Below are positions 16,816-25,121 of a stretch of DNA of 64,000 bases, piece by piece. The translations under genes and the position numbers were made by a program. The notes below the pieces were generated by a model. That model saw nothing but the letters and a program-made list of their open reading frames with translations, ran no database searches and was not told the DNA's origin. Each line of letters starts with the position of its first letter. The first letter of the stretch is position 1. Source of the stretch: Roseateles oligotrophus (GTDB lineage: Bacteria > Pseudomonadota > Gammaproteobacteria > Burkholderiales > Burkholderiaceae_C); the NCBI RefSeq assembly GCF_014204525.1, contig NZ_JACHLP010000008.1, positions 62,001 to 126,000 of the forward strand. Direction: 5' to 3'.

Positions 16816-18249
16816 ATGGCCATGACTAGCACTCGCCAACCCGTCATTCCCATCCACCGCCTGCTGCCCGAGTTGCAAGGCTTTGAAGCGGCCCACAAGG
16901 TGCAGGTGCGCAGCATGCGCGGCCGCTTCAGCCGCCTGCGCAGCGCGCTGGTGCTGCTGACCCAGCTGGTCTTCCTGGGCCTGCCCTGGTTGCAGATCAA
17001 CGGCCGCCAGGCCGTGCGCTTCGATCTGGAGGCGCAGCGCTTCTACCTCTTCAAGCTGGTGCTGGCGCCGCAGGACCTGATCTATCTGACCGGCTTGCTG
17101 GTCATCAGCGCCCTGCTGCTCTTCTTCGTCACCGCCTTGCTGGGCCGGGTCTGGTGCGGCTTCGCCTGCCCGCAAACCGTCTACACCCAGCTCTTCCTGG
17201 GCTTGGAGAAGCGCTTCGAGGGCGAGCGCCATCTGCGCCTGCGCCTGGACCGGGCCGGCTGGGGGCCGGAGAAGCTGGCCCGCCGCGGCGGCAAGCATCT
17301 GGCCTGGCTGCTGCTCAGCCTCTGGGTGGGCCTGAGCTTTGTCGGCTGGTTCTCGCCCATGCGCGAAGTGGCCAGCCAGCTGATGAGCTGGGAGCTGGGC
17401 CGCTGGGAGGCCTTCTGGGCCCTGTTCTACGGCGGCTTCACCTATCTCAACGCCGGCCTGCTGCGCGAGAAGATCTGCCAGCACATATGCCCCTACGGCC
17501 GCTTCCAGGGCGCCATGCTGGATGCCGACACCCTGCTCGTCAGCTACGACGCCCGGCGCGGTGAGCCGCGCGGCAAGCAGGCCACCGCCAAATCCAGCGG
17601 CGCCTGCGTGGACTGCAGCCTGTGCGTGCAGGTCTGCCCGGTGGGCATAGACATCCGCCAGGGCGTGCAATCGGCCTGCATCAGCTGCGCCGTCTGCATC
17701 GATGCCTGCGACCAGGTGATGGACAAGCTGCAGGCGCCACGCGGCCTGATCCGTTTTGCCAGCGAGAACGGGGCCAGGGCCGTCGCCCCGAGCCCGCTGC
17801 GCGGCCTGCTGGCCCGCCCGCGGGTGCGCATCTACGGCGGCCTCTTGCTAGGCCTTTGCCTGGCCATGGCCTGGGGCCTGGCGCAGCGGCCCGAGCTGCG
17901 CCTGGACGTGATACGCGACCGCGGCGTGATGGCGCGCCAGGTGGACGAGGGCGCGGTGGAAAACATCTACCGCCTGCAGGTGGTGAATCTCTCGGAGTCG
18001 CCGCGCCATATCAGCCTACAGCTGCAAGGCCTGGCCGGCGGCCAGCTGATAGGCGGCGAGCGCTGGGAGCTCCGCGGCGGCGAAGCGCGCAGCCTGGTGC
18101 TGGCCGTGCGCCTGCCAGCACGGGAGGCCCAGGCCTTGCGAGGCCAGGGCGGCGGCCGCGACAGCCGCAGCCATGCCATGGCCTTCAGCATCCGCAATGC
18201 GCAGGGCGATGAGGTCAGCGCGGCGTCCAGCTTCGTCGTGCCGCGCTAG
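16816..18249 (+). CDS. ccoG: Cytochrome c oxidase accessory protein CcoG (RdxA/FixG)
   Basis: A 477-residue membrane iron-sulfur protein. It has membrane segments near residues 40-60, 90-115 and 160-180. The WCGFACPQTVYTQ motif near residue 112 and the ferredoxin-like clusters CVDCSLCVQVCPVGID and CISCAVCIDACD follow, then another membrane helix and a C-terminal beta-sandwich (FixG_C). CcoG reduces copper needed for assembly of cbb3-type cytochrome oxidase. The ccoNOQP genes that often accompany it are not in this window. A second ATG six nt downstream (16822) is an alternative start. Confidence 0.92.
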   Translation: MAMTSTRQPVIPIHRLLPELQGFEAAHKVQVRSMRGRFSRLRSALVLLTQLVFLGLPWLQINGRQAVRFDLEAQRFYLFKLVLAPQDLIYLTGLLVISALLLFFVTALLGRVWCGFACPQTVYTQLFLGLEKRFEGERHLRLRLDRAGWGPEKLARRGGKHLAWLLLSLWVGLSFVGWFSPMREVASQLMSWELGRWEAFWALFYGGFTYLNAGLLREKICQHICPYGRFQGAMLDADTLLVSYDARRGEPRGKQATAKSSGACVDCSLCVQVCPVGIDIRQGVQSACISCAVCIDACDQVMDKLQAPRGLIRFASENGARAVAPSPLRGLLARPRVRIYGGLLLGLCLAMAWGLAQRPELRLDVIRDRGVMARQVDEGAVENIYRLQVVNLSESPRHISLQLQGLAGGQLIGGERWELRGGEARSLVLAVRLPAREAQALRGQGGGRDSRSHAMAFSIRNAQGDEVSAASSFVVPR

Positions 18250-18281
18250 GCGAAAAGCTCAGTTGCCAACGGAACTGGGTA

Positions 18282-18417
18282 TTCGGGCCGAGCGCCGGGC
18301 CGCCCCAAGCCGGCCCGCCTGAGGCCGTCTGCGGCTCAATGCCGCTGACGGCCTCGTCCCCCCGGGGGACCGACCAGGCTCGCCCGCGTTCAGCGCGGCT
18401 GAGCCTGGGCGAGGGGC
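18282..18417 (-). repeat. Structured intergenic repeat, copy 2
   Basis: Reverse-complement copy of the element at 8365-8500, lying between ccoG and the convergent REC-HD-GYP gene. Its ends and the segments around GCGCTGAACGCGGG and GTCGGTCCCCC match copy 1 almost exactly. The central hairpin (18321-18355) has stems GAGGCCGTCTGCGGC and GCCGCTGACGGCCTC with one mismatch. The stem sequence is unlike copy 1, but the length is the same and the loop reads ATTGA on the minus strand as in copy 1. The element fills most of this convergent gap. Confidence 0.75.
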
Positions 18418-18426
18418 AGCATGACT

Positions 18427-19578
18427 TCAGGCGTTCTCACCCATGGCTCGCAGCACCCGGGCCTGCTCTTCCTCGTGCTGAGCCTCGGTGTCGGAGAAGC
18501 GCTGGGCGATCTGGTTGAAGTTGTCGGCCTCGGCGATGAAGGCGGCGACGATGTCGGGGTCGAAATGGATGCCGCTGCCGGCCACGATCAGGCCATAGGC
18601 CTGCTCGTGCGACATCGCGGGTTTGTAGACGCGGCGGCTGATCAGGGCGTCATACACATCGGCCAGGGCCATCAAGCGGGCCGAGATCGGAATGGCCTCG
18701 CCGGCCAGGCCGTTGGGGTAGCCACTGCCATCCCATTTCTCCTGGTGGCTGAGCGCAATCTCCTTGGCAAAGCGCAGGAACGGCGCCTGCTGCTGCATGC
18801 GGGACTCGCCCTCCACCAGGGCGCGATAGCCCAGCGTGGTGTGGGTCTTCATGACCTCGAACTCCTCCGGCGTCAGCCGCCCCGGCTTGAGCAGGATGCG
18901 GTCCGGCACGCCCACCTTGCCGATATCGTGCAGCGGCGCGCTCTTGACGATCAGCTCGATATTGCTGGGCGTCAGCTCGGCCGAGAAGCGCGCATGGCCT
19001 TGCAGATGATCGGCCAGGGCCTGCACATAAAGCTGGGTGCGGACGAGGTGGTGGCCGGTCTCGTTGTCGCGCGTTTCGGCCAGCGAGGCCAGGGCCATGA
19101 TGGTGACGTCCTGCACCACCTGGATCTCATGCACGCGGCGGCGGACTTCCTCTTCCAATGTGGCATTGCGGTCCTTCAGCACCTGGCGCGCGTTCTTCAG
19201 CACCAGATGGGTTTCGATACGGGCCAGCAGAATCGGCGGGCTGACCGGCTTGGACAGAAAGTCCACCGCGCCCAGCTCAAAGCCCTGGGCCTCGGCCGAG
19301 GTGTCGCTGCGGGCGGTCAGGAAGACCACCGGGATCTCGGCGGTGCGGGCGTCAAGCTTCAGACGGCGGCAGACCTCGTAGCCGTCCATGCCCGGCATCA
19401 GCACGTCCAGCAGGATCAGGTCCGGCTGCGGGTCGCTGCTGGCAATCACCAAGGCTTTTTCCCCGTTTGTGGCCACCTTGATCTGGTAATGCTGCTTGAG
19501 CAGCCGCGAGATCAGGGCAAGGTTCTCGGGGGTATCGTCAACCACCAAGACCGACTGCCGAAGCGTCTGTTCCACCAT
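18427..19578 (-). CDS. Response regulator with HD-GYP domain (c-di-GMP phosphodiesterase)
   Basis: A 383-residue cytoplasmic protein. Residues 8-125 form a receiver domain with acidic pocket DD, phospho-acceptor in LILLDVLMPGMDG and lysine in SKP. After a helical linker comes an HD-GYP domain with ETGHHLVRTQLY, SAPLHDIGKVGVPDRIL, the HHExxDGSGYP-type segment seen as SHQEKWDGSGYP, and ISARLMALADVYDAL. HD-GYP proteins of this RpfG-like design hydrolyse cyclic di-GMP when phosphorylated. It is divergent from the stressosome operon, whose last gene is a hybrid kinase with an HPt domain that could donate phosphate to it. Confidence 0.9.
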   Translation of the reverse strand: MVEQTLRQSVLVVDDTPENLALISRLLKQHYQIKVATNGEKALVIASSDPQPDLILLDVLMPGMDGYEVCRRLKLDARTAEIPVVFLTARSDTSAEAQGFELGAVDFLSKPVSPPILLARIETHLVLKNARQVLKDRNATLEEEVRRRVHEIQVVQDVTIMALASLAETRDNETGHHLVRTQLYVQALADHLQGHARFSAELTPSNIELIVKSAPLHDIGKVGVPDRILLKPGRLTPEEFEVMKTHTTLGYRALVEGESRMQQQAPFLRFAKEIALSHQEKWDGSGYPNGLAGEAIPISARLMALADVYDALISRRVYKPAMSHEQAYGLIVAGSGIHFDPDIVAAFIAEADNFNQIAQRFSDTEAQHEEEQARVLRAMGENA

Positions 19579-19927
19579 AGATCTCCTATGTATCGTCCGA
19601 CGTTCAGAGGGCCTAAAGCACGCGCAAGCAGACCCGGCAAGGCTTGAAGTTATACGCCCGAATCCACAAGCCAGAACCGAACCTCAAGCAAGGCCTCAAT
19701 AGTATGCGGATCAGCAAATTCGATTGCAAGAAATGAGGGGCAGAGCCGCCCCAACTTGCGCAAAGCACAACGTCGTGCAGTCCGCCTCTTGTTGAAGTTA
19801 TCCCGACCCCAGCAGAACACGAAATAGTTTCATTTTTCTGGCGCTTTCGTCGAAGATGGAAATAATCGCCTAATCAGACGGCGACGCCTGTCCCTGCCAT
19901 TCGTCACGTGAACCACGGAGAACATCC
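19579..19927. other. Divergent intergenic region upstream of the stressosome operon
   Basis: About 350 nt without a gene and less GC-rich than its surroundings. It must hold promoters for both the REC-HD-GYP gene and the rsbR operon. The decamer TTGAAGTTAT occurs twice on the plus strand (19644-19653 and 19792-19801), and a small GAAATAGTTTC inverted repeat lies near 19820. I cannot assign a confident promoter class. A good ribosome-binding site (GGAG) precedes rsbR. Confidence 0.4.
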
Positions 19928-20842
19928 ATGTCCTCGGTCGATCTTCACAATGAATCGCTCGCCAATGTCCAGCAGCTGCGCAGCATGCTGGACATTGACG
20001 ATGACTTGCTGGATGCCGTGCAGCGCTACGGCAAGATCGCCATTCCGCAGCTGCCGCAGTTCCTGGATGCCTTCTACGCCTGGATGGCGCACCAACCCGA
20101 CTACCGCACCTTCTTCTCCGACCCCGAACGGCTGCAGCGCGTCAAGGGCGGCCAGCTGCGCTACTGGCAGGGCTTCTTCCGCGCCCAGGTGGACGACAAC
20201 TATCTGCGCCGCCTGCGCGATGTCGGCGAGGTCCATGCCCGCATCGGCCTGCCCCTGCCCACCTACTTCGCCGCGATGGATGTGTCGCTCGCCATGCTGC
20301 TGGAGAACTTTTACGACAACTCCCTGCCGCCGGACGACTACATCCGCTGCGCCCGCGCCGTCACCCGCCTGGTGCACTTCGACACCACGGCCGTGGTGGA
20401 AACCTACTCGCATCTGCTCGGCCGCCGCATGGCCGAGCAGACCCGCAGCCTGATCGCCATGTCCACCCCGGTGACCTCGCTGTGGGAGGGCATTCTGTTG
20501 CTGCCCATCATTGGCCTGGTCGATTCGCGGCGCGCCCAGGACATCATGCATTCCTCGCTCTCGCGCATCGCCGAGTCGCGCGCCAAGGTCTTCATCATCG
20601 ACATCAGCGGCGTCTCGGTGGTGGACACGGCGGTGGCCAATCATCTGATCAAGGTGGTGCAGGCCTCGCAGCTGATGGGCTGTGTCTGCATCCTCTCCGG
20701 CCTCTCGCCCGCCATCGCCCAGACCATTGTGGAGCTGGGCATCCCGGTCAACGATTTGCGCACCACCTCCACCCTGCGCAATGCGCTGGAGATCGCCTTC
20801 AAATTTGCCGGCGTCAGCGTCAAACAGATCAGCGACAACTGA
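19928..20842 (+). CDS. rsbR: Globin-linked stressosome sensor RsbR
   Basis: A 304-residue cytoplasmic protein. Residues 1-165 form a globin-coupled-sensor domain with the proximal-histidine motif DVGEVHARIGLPLPTYF (His103), so it probably binds heme and senses oxygen, NO or redox state. Residues 180-295 are a STAS domain of the RsbR type with IIDISGVSVVDTAVANHLI. Thr234 in VVDT matches the threonine phosphorylated by RsbT in Bacillus RsbR proteins. RsbR and RsbS build the stressosome shell that holds RsbT. The following genes are rsbS, rsbT and rsbX-like, completing the module. Confidence 0.9.
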   Translation: MSSVDLHNESLANVQQLRSMLDIDDDLLDAVQRYGKIAIPQLPQFLDAFYAWMAHQPDYRTFFSDPERLQRVKGGQLRYWQGFFRAQVDDNYLRRLRDVGEVHARIGLPLPTYFAAMDVSLAMLLENFYDNSLPPDDYIRCARAVTRLVHFDTTAVVETYSHLLGRRMAEQTRSLIAMSTPVTSLWEGILLLPIIGLVDSRRAQDIMHSSLSRIAESRAKVFIIDISGVSVVDTAVANHLIKVVQASQLMGCVCILSGLSPAIAQTIVELGIPVNDLRTTSTLRNALEIAFKFAGVSVKQISDN

Positions 20843-20856
20843 ACGAATCCAAGCCC

Positions 20857-21219
20857 TTGGACGCCTCCACCAACGTCATTTACAGCCTGGTCTCGGGCTG
20901 CCTGGTCGCCACCGTCCACGGCGAGATGACGGCCGAATCCCTGCAGGCCATGAACCAACCCTTGCTGCAGCAACTCGGCCACAGCGAGCAGCATATGGTG
21001 CTGATCGATATGTCCGGCGTGGACCTGCTGGACCTGGCGGACTTCAGCGCCCTGCGCCAGATGCTGGACACCATCCACCTGATGGGCGCCCGCGCCGTGT
21101 TGATCGGCCTGCAGGCCGGGCTGGCGGCCTTGCTGGTCAATCTGGGCGCCGACACCCGGGGCCTGCGCGTGGCCGGCACGCTGGAGCAGGCCCTCTCTGT
21201 TTACGGACGCAAGCCATGA
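20857..21219 (+). CDS. rsbS: Stressosome scaffold RsbS (STAS domain)
   Basis: A single STAS-domain protein of about 120 residues with LVSGCLVATVHGEM, VLIDMSGVDLLDLADFSALR and LMGARAVLIGLQAGLAALLV, following the Bacillus RsbS pattern closely. No ATG is near the start: I chose the TTG at 20857, 14 nt after the rsbR stop, while a CTG at 20839 overlapping that stop is the other option. The serine phosphorylated by RsbT in Bacillus (in VDMIDSF) aligns with Leu here (VDLLDLA). The gene is easily missed because it lacks an ATG. Its stop overlaps the rsbT ATG. Confidence 0.82.
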   Translation: MDASTNVIYSLVSGCLVATVHGEMTAESLQAMNQPLLQQLGHSEQHMVLIDMSGVDLLDLADFSALRQMLDTIHLMGARAVLIGLQAGLAALLVNLGADTRGLRVAGTLEQALSVYGRKP

Positions 21220-21626
21220 AGGTCGGCAAGGATGTCGAGGTGATCATCAGCGACGAGGCGGACCTCTGGATCGCCCTGGCCGAGGTGGACCATCTGGCGC
21301 GCGCGGCCGGCTTCCCGGCGGCCGACACCGCCCGGCTCAAGACGGCGGCCTCCGAGCTGGCCCAGAACATCCTCAAATACGCCGGCCGCGGCCGCCTCTG
21401 CCTGCGCCTGCTCGACCCCTATCTGCAGGCCGGCGCCTGCGAGCTGGTGGCGCAGGACCAGGGCCCGGGCATTGCCGATATCAGCGTCGCCATGCGCGAC
21501 AGCTACAGCACCGGCGGCACCCTGGGCCTGGGCCTGCCCGGGGTACGCCGGCTCAGCGAGCACTTCAAGATCGAATCCAAGCCGGGGGCGGGCACCGTGG
21601 TCACCGCGCGCTTCAGCCGACGCTGA
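21216..21626 (+). CDS. rsbT: Switch kinase RsbT (GHKL serine/threonine kinase)
   Basis: A 136-residue HATPase_c-family kinase. It has the N box ASELAQNILKYAG, the G1 box DQGPGIAD and the G2 box GTLGLGLPGVRRLSEHF. RsbT phosphorylates the STAS domains of RsbR and RsbS and is then released from the stressosome to act on a partner. In Bacillus the partner is the RsbU phosphatase; no rsbU is seen here, so the output is probably the downstream proteins. Start ATG 21216 overlaps the rsbS stop (ATGA) and its stop overlaps the next gene as TGATG. Confidence 0.9.
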   Translation: MKVGKDVEVIISDEADLWIALAEVDHLARAAGFPAADTARLKTAASELAQNILKYAGRGRLCLRLLDPYLQAGACELVAQDQGPGIADISVAMRDSYSTGGTLGLGLPGVRRLSEHFKIESKPGAGTVVTARFSRR

Positions 21627-22222
21627 TGAAGCTCGAATACGGCAGCTACAGCCTCCCCTGCTTCGGGCAGACCGAGTCGGGTGATCTGCTCTTCACGCAA
21701 GCCAGCGCGCAGGGGCTGCTGTTCGGCCTGATCGATGTCTCGGGCCATGGCGAGCAAGCGGCCAAGGTGGCCCGCGAGATCCAGGCCTGGATAGGCGACA
21801 AGGCAGCCGAGCGGCCCCTCACCTTCCTGCAGCAACTGGACAAGCGCTTGCGCGGCCACGGCAGCGGCGTGGGCATGGTCTGCCATCTGGACAGCCGGCG
21901 GGCCTTGCTGAGCTATTGCGGCGTCGGCAACCCCTTGCTCTGGCTGGTGGACAAGCATCAGGTACACAGCTTCCCCTCCAAGCCCGGCCTGATCGGCCAG
22001 TACCTGCCAAGGCTGGAGGAGCGCCACGTCACCCTGGGCCTGGACGATGTGATCGTGCTGGCCTCCGACGGCCTCGCCTCCAACGCCATCTGCGACGACG
22101 GTTTCCCGGCCGCCAAGCTGCGCACCCTGTCGGCCGCCGATTGCGCGCTCAATCTGGTGCGCCAGCAAGGCCGTTTCCACGACGACGCCAGCTGCCTGGT
22201 CGTGCGGTGCCGTCATGATTGA
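21626..22222 (+). CDS. RsbX-like PP2C-type phosphatase
   Basis: A 198-residue SpoIIE/PP2C-family phosphatase. Metal-binding acidic residues sit in [23 protein letters not shown] and [10 protein letters not shown], in the usual order. RsbX dephosphorylates RsbR and RsbS to reset the stressosome, and position and size fit that role. The ATG overlaps the rsbT stop by one base, and the stop overlaps the next gene by 8 nt, so all four rsb genes and the kinase form one translationally coupled operon. Confidence 0.85.
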   Translation: MKLEYGSYSLPCFGQTESGDLLFTQASAQGLLFGLIDVSGHGEQAAKVAREIQAWIGDKAAERPLTFLQQLDKRLRGHGSGVGMVCHLDSRRALLSYCGVGNPLLWLVDKHQVHSFPSKPGLIGQYLPRLEERHVTLGLDDVIVLASDGLASNAICDDGFPAAKLRTLSAADCALNLVRQQGRFHDDASCLVVRCRHD

Positions 22223-25034
22223 TCTGGGCCTGCTCAAACCCTGCGCCCGCGGCCCGGCCGGCCTCTTGCCCAATACCCAGGGGCGCCGCCGCCTGCTGGA
22301 GATGGGCCGTGCCCTGGCCTGGCCGGCCCCCGTGCTGCTGCGCCAGGCGGTGGTGTTCTCGCATCTGGCCCGTCTGGCCACGGACTTGCCCGAGGTCTCC
22401 GACGTGCGGGTGCAATTCCTGAGCATGAGCGGCCAGCTGGCTTACACCCTGCACCATGCAGGGCCGGCCGTCGAGGCCGAGCGCCTGCCGGCCTGCGAAG
22501 GCCGGCGGCAACAAACCCTGGCCGATGGCCGCCAACAGCTGCAGCTATTGGTGGGCGACGGCGCCGATGCACTGGAAATTGGCGACGCCGAGCGCCTGGA
22601 CAAGGCCCGCCAATGCCTGGCGCTGCGCAGCACCGAGGAGTTGTTCGCCGACATCCACGAGAAAAACCAGGCGCTGGAAGAGGCCCGCCTGACCCTGGAG
22701 CAGCGCATCAAGGAGCGCACCATGGAGCTGCAGCAGGCCATGACCATCGCCGAGGCGGCGGTCGAAACCAAGAGCGCCTTCCTGGCCAATATGAGCCATG
22801 AAATCCGCACGCCCATGAACGCCATCATCGGCCTGGCCCATCTCTGCCTGAAGACCGGCTTGGACGCACGCCAGCACGACTACGTCACCAAGATCCACCA
22901 CTCCGGCCAGTCCCTGCTGGGCATCTTGAACGACATCCTGGACTTCTCCCGCATCGAGGCCGGCAAGCTGGCCATGGAGGCGATCGAGTTCGAGCTCAGC
23001 ACCGTGCTGGACAGCCTTGTCACCGTGATCGCCCAGCGCGCCTACGGCAAGGGCCTGGAGCTGCTGATCGATGTGCACGAGGACGTTCCCGCCCATCTGA
23101 TCGGCGACCCCCTGCGCCTGGGCCAGATCCTCACCAATCTGGTCGGCAATGCGATCAAGTTCACCGAGCAGGGCCAGGTCGGCCTGGAGATCAGCCTGCT
23201 GCTTGACCGTGGCCAGGACTTGCAGCTGCGCTTCAGCGTGGAAGACACCGGCATCGGCATGTCGCCCGAGCAATGCCGCAAGATGTTCAAGGCCTTCTCG
23301 CAGGCGGACGAATCCACCACCCGCAAATACGGCGGCACCGGCCTGGGCCTGGCCATCAGCAAGCGCCTGGTGGAGATGATGGGCGGCGAGATCGACGTCA
23401 GCTCCGAGCAGGGCAAAGGCAGCCGCTTCTTCTTCAGCGCCCACTTCGGCCGCGGCGAGGGCGGCCAGCCCCGCCCCGTGCTACCGCCCCAGCTGCATCG
23501 CGCCCGCGCCCTGCTGGTGGACGATAACCCCGTGGCCGAACGCATTCTGCGCACCCTGCTGGAGCGCCTGGAGCTGCGGGTGGACAGCTGCCAGTCCGCC
23601 CTCGCGGCCTACGATTTGCTGGCCGCCGCCGATGGGCAAGACCCCTACAAACTGGTTTTCCTGGACTGGAAGATGCCGGTGGTGGACGGCATGCAGGCCG
23701 CCCAGCACATCCGCCACGAGATGCCGCTGAGCCACCCGCCGCGCCTGGTCATGGTGACGGCCTTTGGCATGGAGGAAACCCGCGCCCGCGCCGAGGCCAT
23801 AGGCGTGGACGGCTTTTTGCACAAACCCGTCGGCCCCTCCTCCTTGCTCGACGCCTTGCTGGACCTCTACGGCGACTACAAGATCAAGCTGCCCGCCCCC
23901 GCCGCGCACGAGTCCAGGCTGCGCTTCGAGGATGTGCATGTGCTGCTGGTGGAAGACAACGAGATCAACCGCCAGATCGCGCTCGAGCTGTTCGCCCTGG
24001 TCGGCGTCAGCGCCGAGGTGGCGCTCAACGGCCAGGAGGCGCTGGAGCTGCTGACGCGCAGCGGGCCCGCGCCTTTTGACATCGTCTTCATGGACATGCA
24101 GATGCCGGTGATGGACGGCCACGAGGCCGCCCGCCGCCTGCGCGCCGACCCGCGCTTCGACCCACTCCCCATCATCGCCATGACGGCACACGCCATGGCC
24201 GAAGAGCGCGAGCGCTGCCTCAGCGAAGGCATGCAAGCCCATATTTCCAAGCCCCTGGATCCGGGCAATCTCTACCGCCACATCGCCCAGTTCAGCGGCA
24301 AGGAACTCAAGCCCCAGGATCCGGACACCGAGCCGGCCGGCTTGTCCCCGGAGGCCGCGGCCCAGGACCTACAGCAGCGCCTGTCCAAATTCATCGCCAA
24401 GCCCAGCCCCGAGGGCGAGGCCTTGATCGCCGCCCTGCCGGGCCTGGACATCGCCGCCGCCCTGCCACGCTTTGTCAACGACGCCGGCTCGCTGCGCAAC
24501 ACCTTGCAAGGCTTTTGCGTCAACCAGGGCCATGCGCTGGAGGAGCTGGGCAGCGCCTTGCAGCGGCAGGACTGGGCCGAGGGCGAGCGCTTGGCGCATA
24601 CCTTGAAGGGCTTGTCCGCCACCTTCGGCATGGGCGCGCTGGCGCGGGCCTCGGCCGCGCTTGAACAGGCCCTGCGCCAGCCCGAACCCGAGGCCCAAGC
24701 CCTGCGCAGCGGCATGGCGGAACTGAGCCAGGTCTTGCAAAGCGTGCTCGCTCAGTTGCATGCCTACTTCGGCACCGCCGCCACGGTGGAACTCTTTGTG
24801 CAAGCCGGCGGCGCGAACAGCGCGCCCGGCGACCCCGCCGCCGCCCAGGCCTTGCAAGAGCGGCTGCGCCAGCTGCTGCAGGACTCCGATCTGGACGCCC
24901 TGGCCCTGGCCGAGGCGCAGACCCCCTTGCTGCGCACCTGGCTGGGGCCGACCCGGACCGAGACCTTGCTGAGGCATTTGCAGCGCTTTGACTTTGACGC
25001 TGCGCTGGCTGTACTGGATCTCGCCAAGGGTTAA
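22215..25034 (+). CDS. Cytoplasmic hybrid histidine kinase of the stressosome operon
   Basis: A 939-residue multidomain kinase without membrane segments. In order: an N-terminal domain of about 140 residues I do not recognise; a coiled coil ending near residue 185; HisKA with [14 protein letters not shown] (His near 196); HATPase_c with [13 protein letters not shown] and [13 protein letters not shown]; a first receiver domain ([22 protein letters not shown]); a second receiver ([22 protein letters not shown]); and an HPt domain with [13 protein letters not shown]. It overlaps the RsbX-like gene, so it is the probable output of the stressosome, perhaps controlled by released RsbT through the N-terminal domain (inference). 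A CheY-like or REC-HD-GYP partner could take the phosphate. Confidence 0.88.
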   Translation: MIDLGLLKPCARGPAGLLPNTQGRRRLLEMGRALAWPAPVLLRQAVVFSHLARLATDLPEVSDVRVQFLSMSGQLAYTLHHAGPAVEAERLPACEGRRQQTLADGRQQLQLLVGDGADALEIGDAERLDKARQCLALRSTEELFADIHEKNQALEEARLTLEQRIKERTMELQQAMTIAEAAVETKSAFLANMSHEIRTPMNAIIGLAHLCLKTGLDARQHDYVTKIHHSGQSLLGILNDILDFSRIEAGKLAMEAIEFELSTVLDSLVTVIAQRAYGKGLELLIDVHEDVPAHLIGDPLRLGQILTNLVGNAIKFTEQGQVGLEISLLLDRGQDLQLRFSVEDTGIGMSPEQCRKMFKAFSQADESTTRKYGGTGLGLAISKRLVEMMGGEIDVSSEQGKGSRFFFSAHFGRGEGGQPRPVLPPQLHRARALLVDDNPVAERILRTLLERLELRVDSCQSALAAYDLLAAADGQDPYKLVFLDWKMPVVDGMQAAQHIRHEMPLSHPPRLVMVTAFGMEETRARAEAIGVDGFLHKPVGPSSLLDALLDLYGDYKIKLPAPAAHESRLRFEDVHVLLVEDNEINRQIALELFALVGVSAEVALNGQEALELLTRSGPAPFDIVFMDMQMPVMDGHEAARRLRADPRFDPLPIIAMTAHAMAEERERCLSEGMQAHISKPLDPGNLYRHIAQFSGKELKPQDPDTEPAGLSPEAAAQDLQQRLSKFIAKPSPEGEALIAALPGLDIAAALPRFVNDAGSLRNTLQGFCVNQGHALEELGSALQRQDWAEGERLAHTLKGLSATFGMGALARASAALEQALRQPEPEAQALRSGMAELSQVLQSVLAQLHAYFGTAATVELFVQAGGANSAPGDPAAAQALQERLRQLLQDSDLDALALAEAQTPLLRTWLGPTRTETLLRHLQRFDFDAALAVLDLAKG

Positions 25035-25121
25035 ATCCAACTGGCCAGCGACCCGCGCACAGGCCTCCTAAAATCGGCCGCTGCCCTCCAATCACCCGCC
25101 TCCTGCGGCGGGCCCCGCGCG

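Noticed and set aside
19644-19801. Direct repeats TTGAAGTTAT as a mobile-element footprint
   Set aside because: Only 10 nt long, with no inverted termini or transposase between them; more likely regulatory or chance.
20482-20856. Extending the rsbS frame upstream into rsbR
   Set aside because: The extension overlaps the conserved RsbR STAS domain and encodes low-complexity sequence; the RsbS domain starts after 20857.
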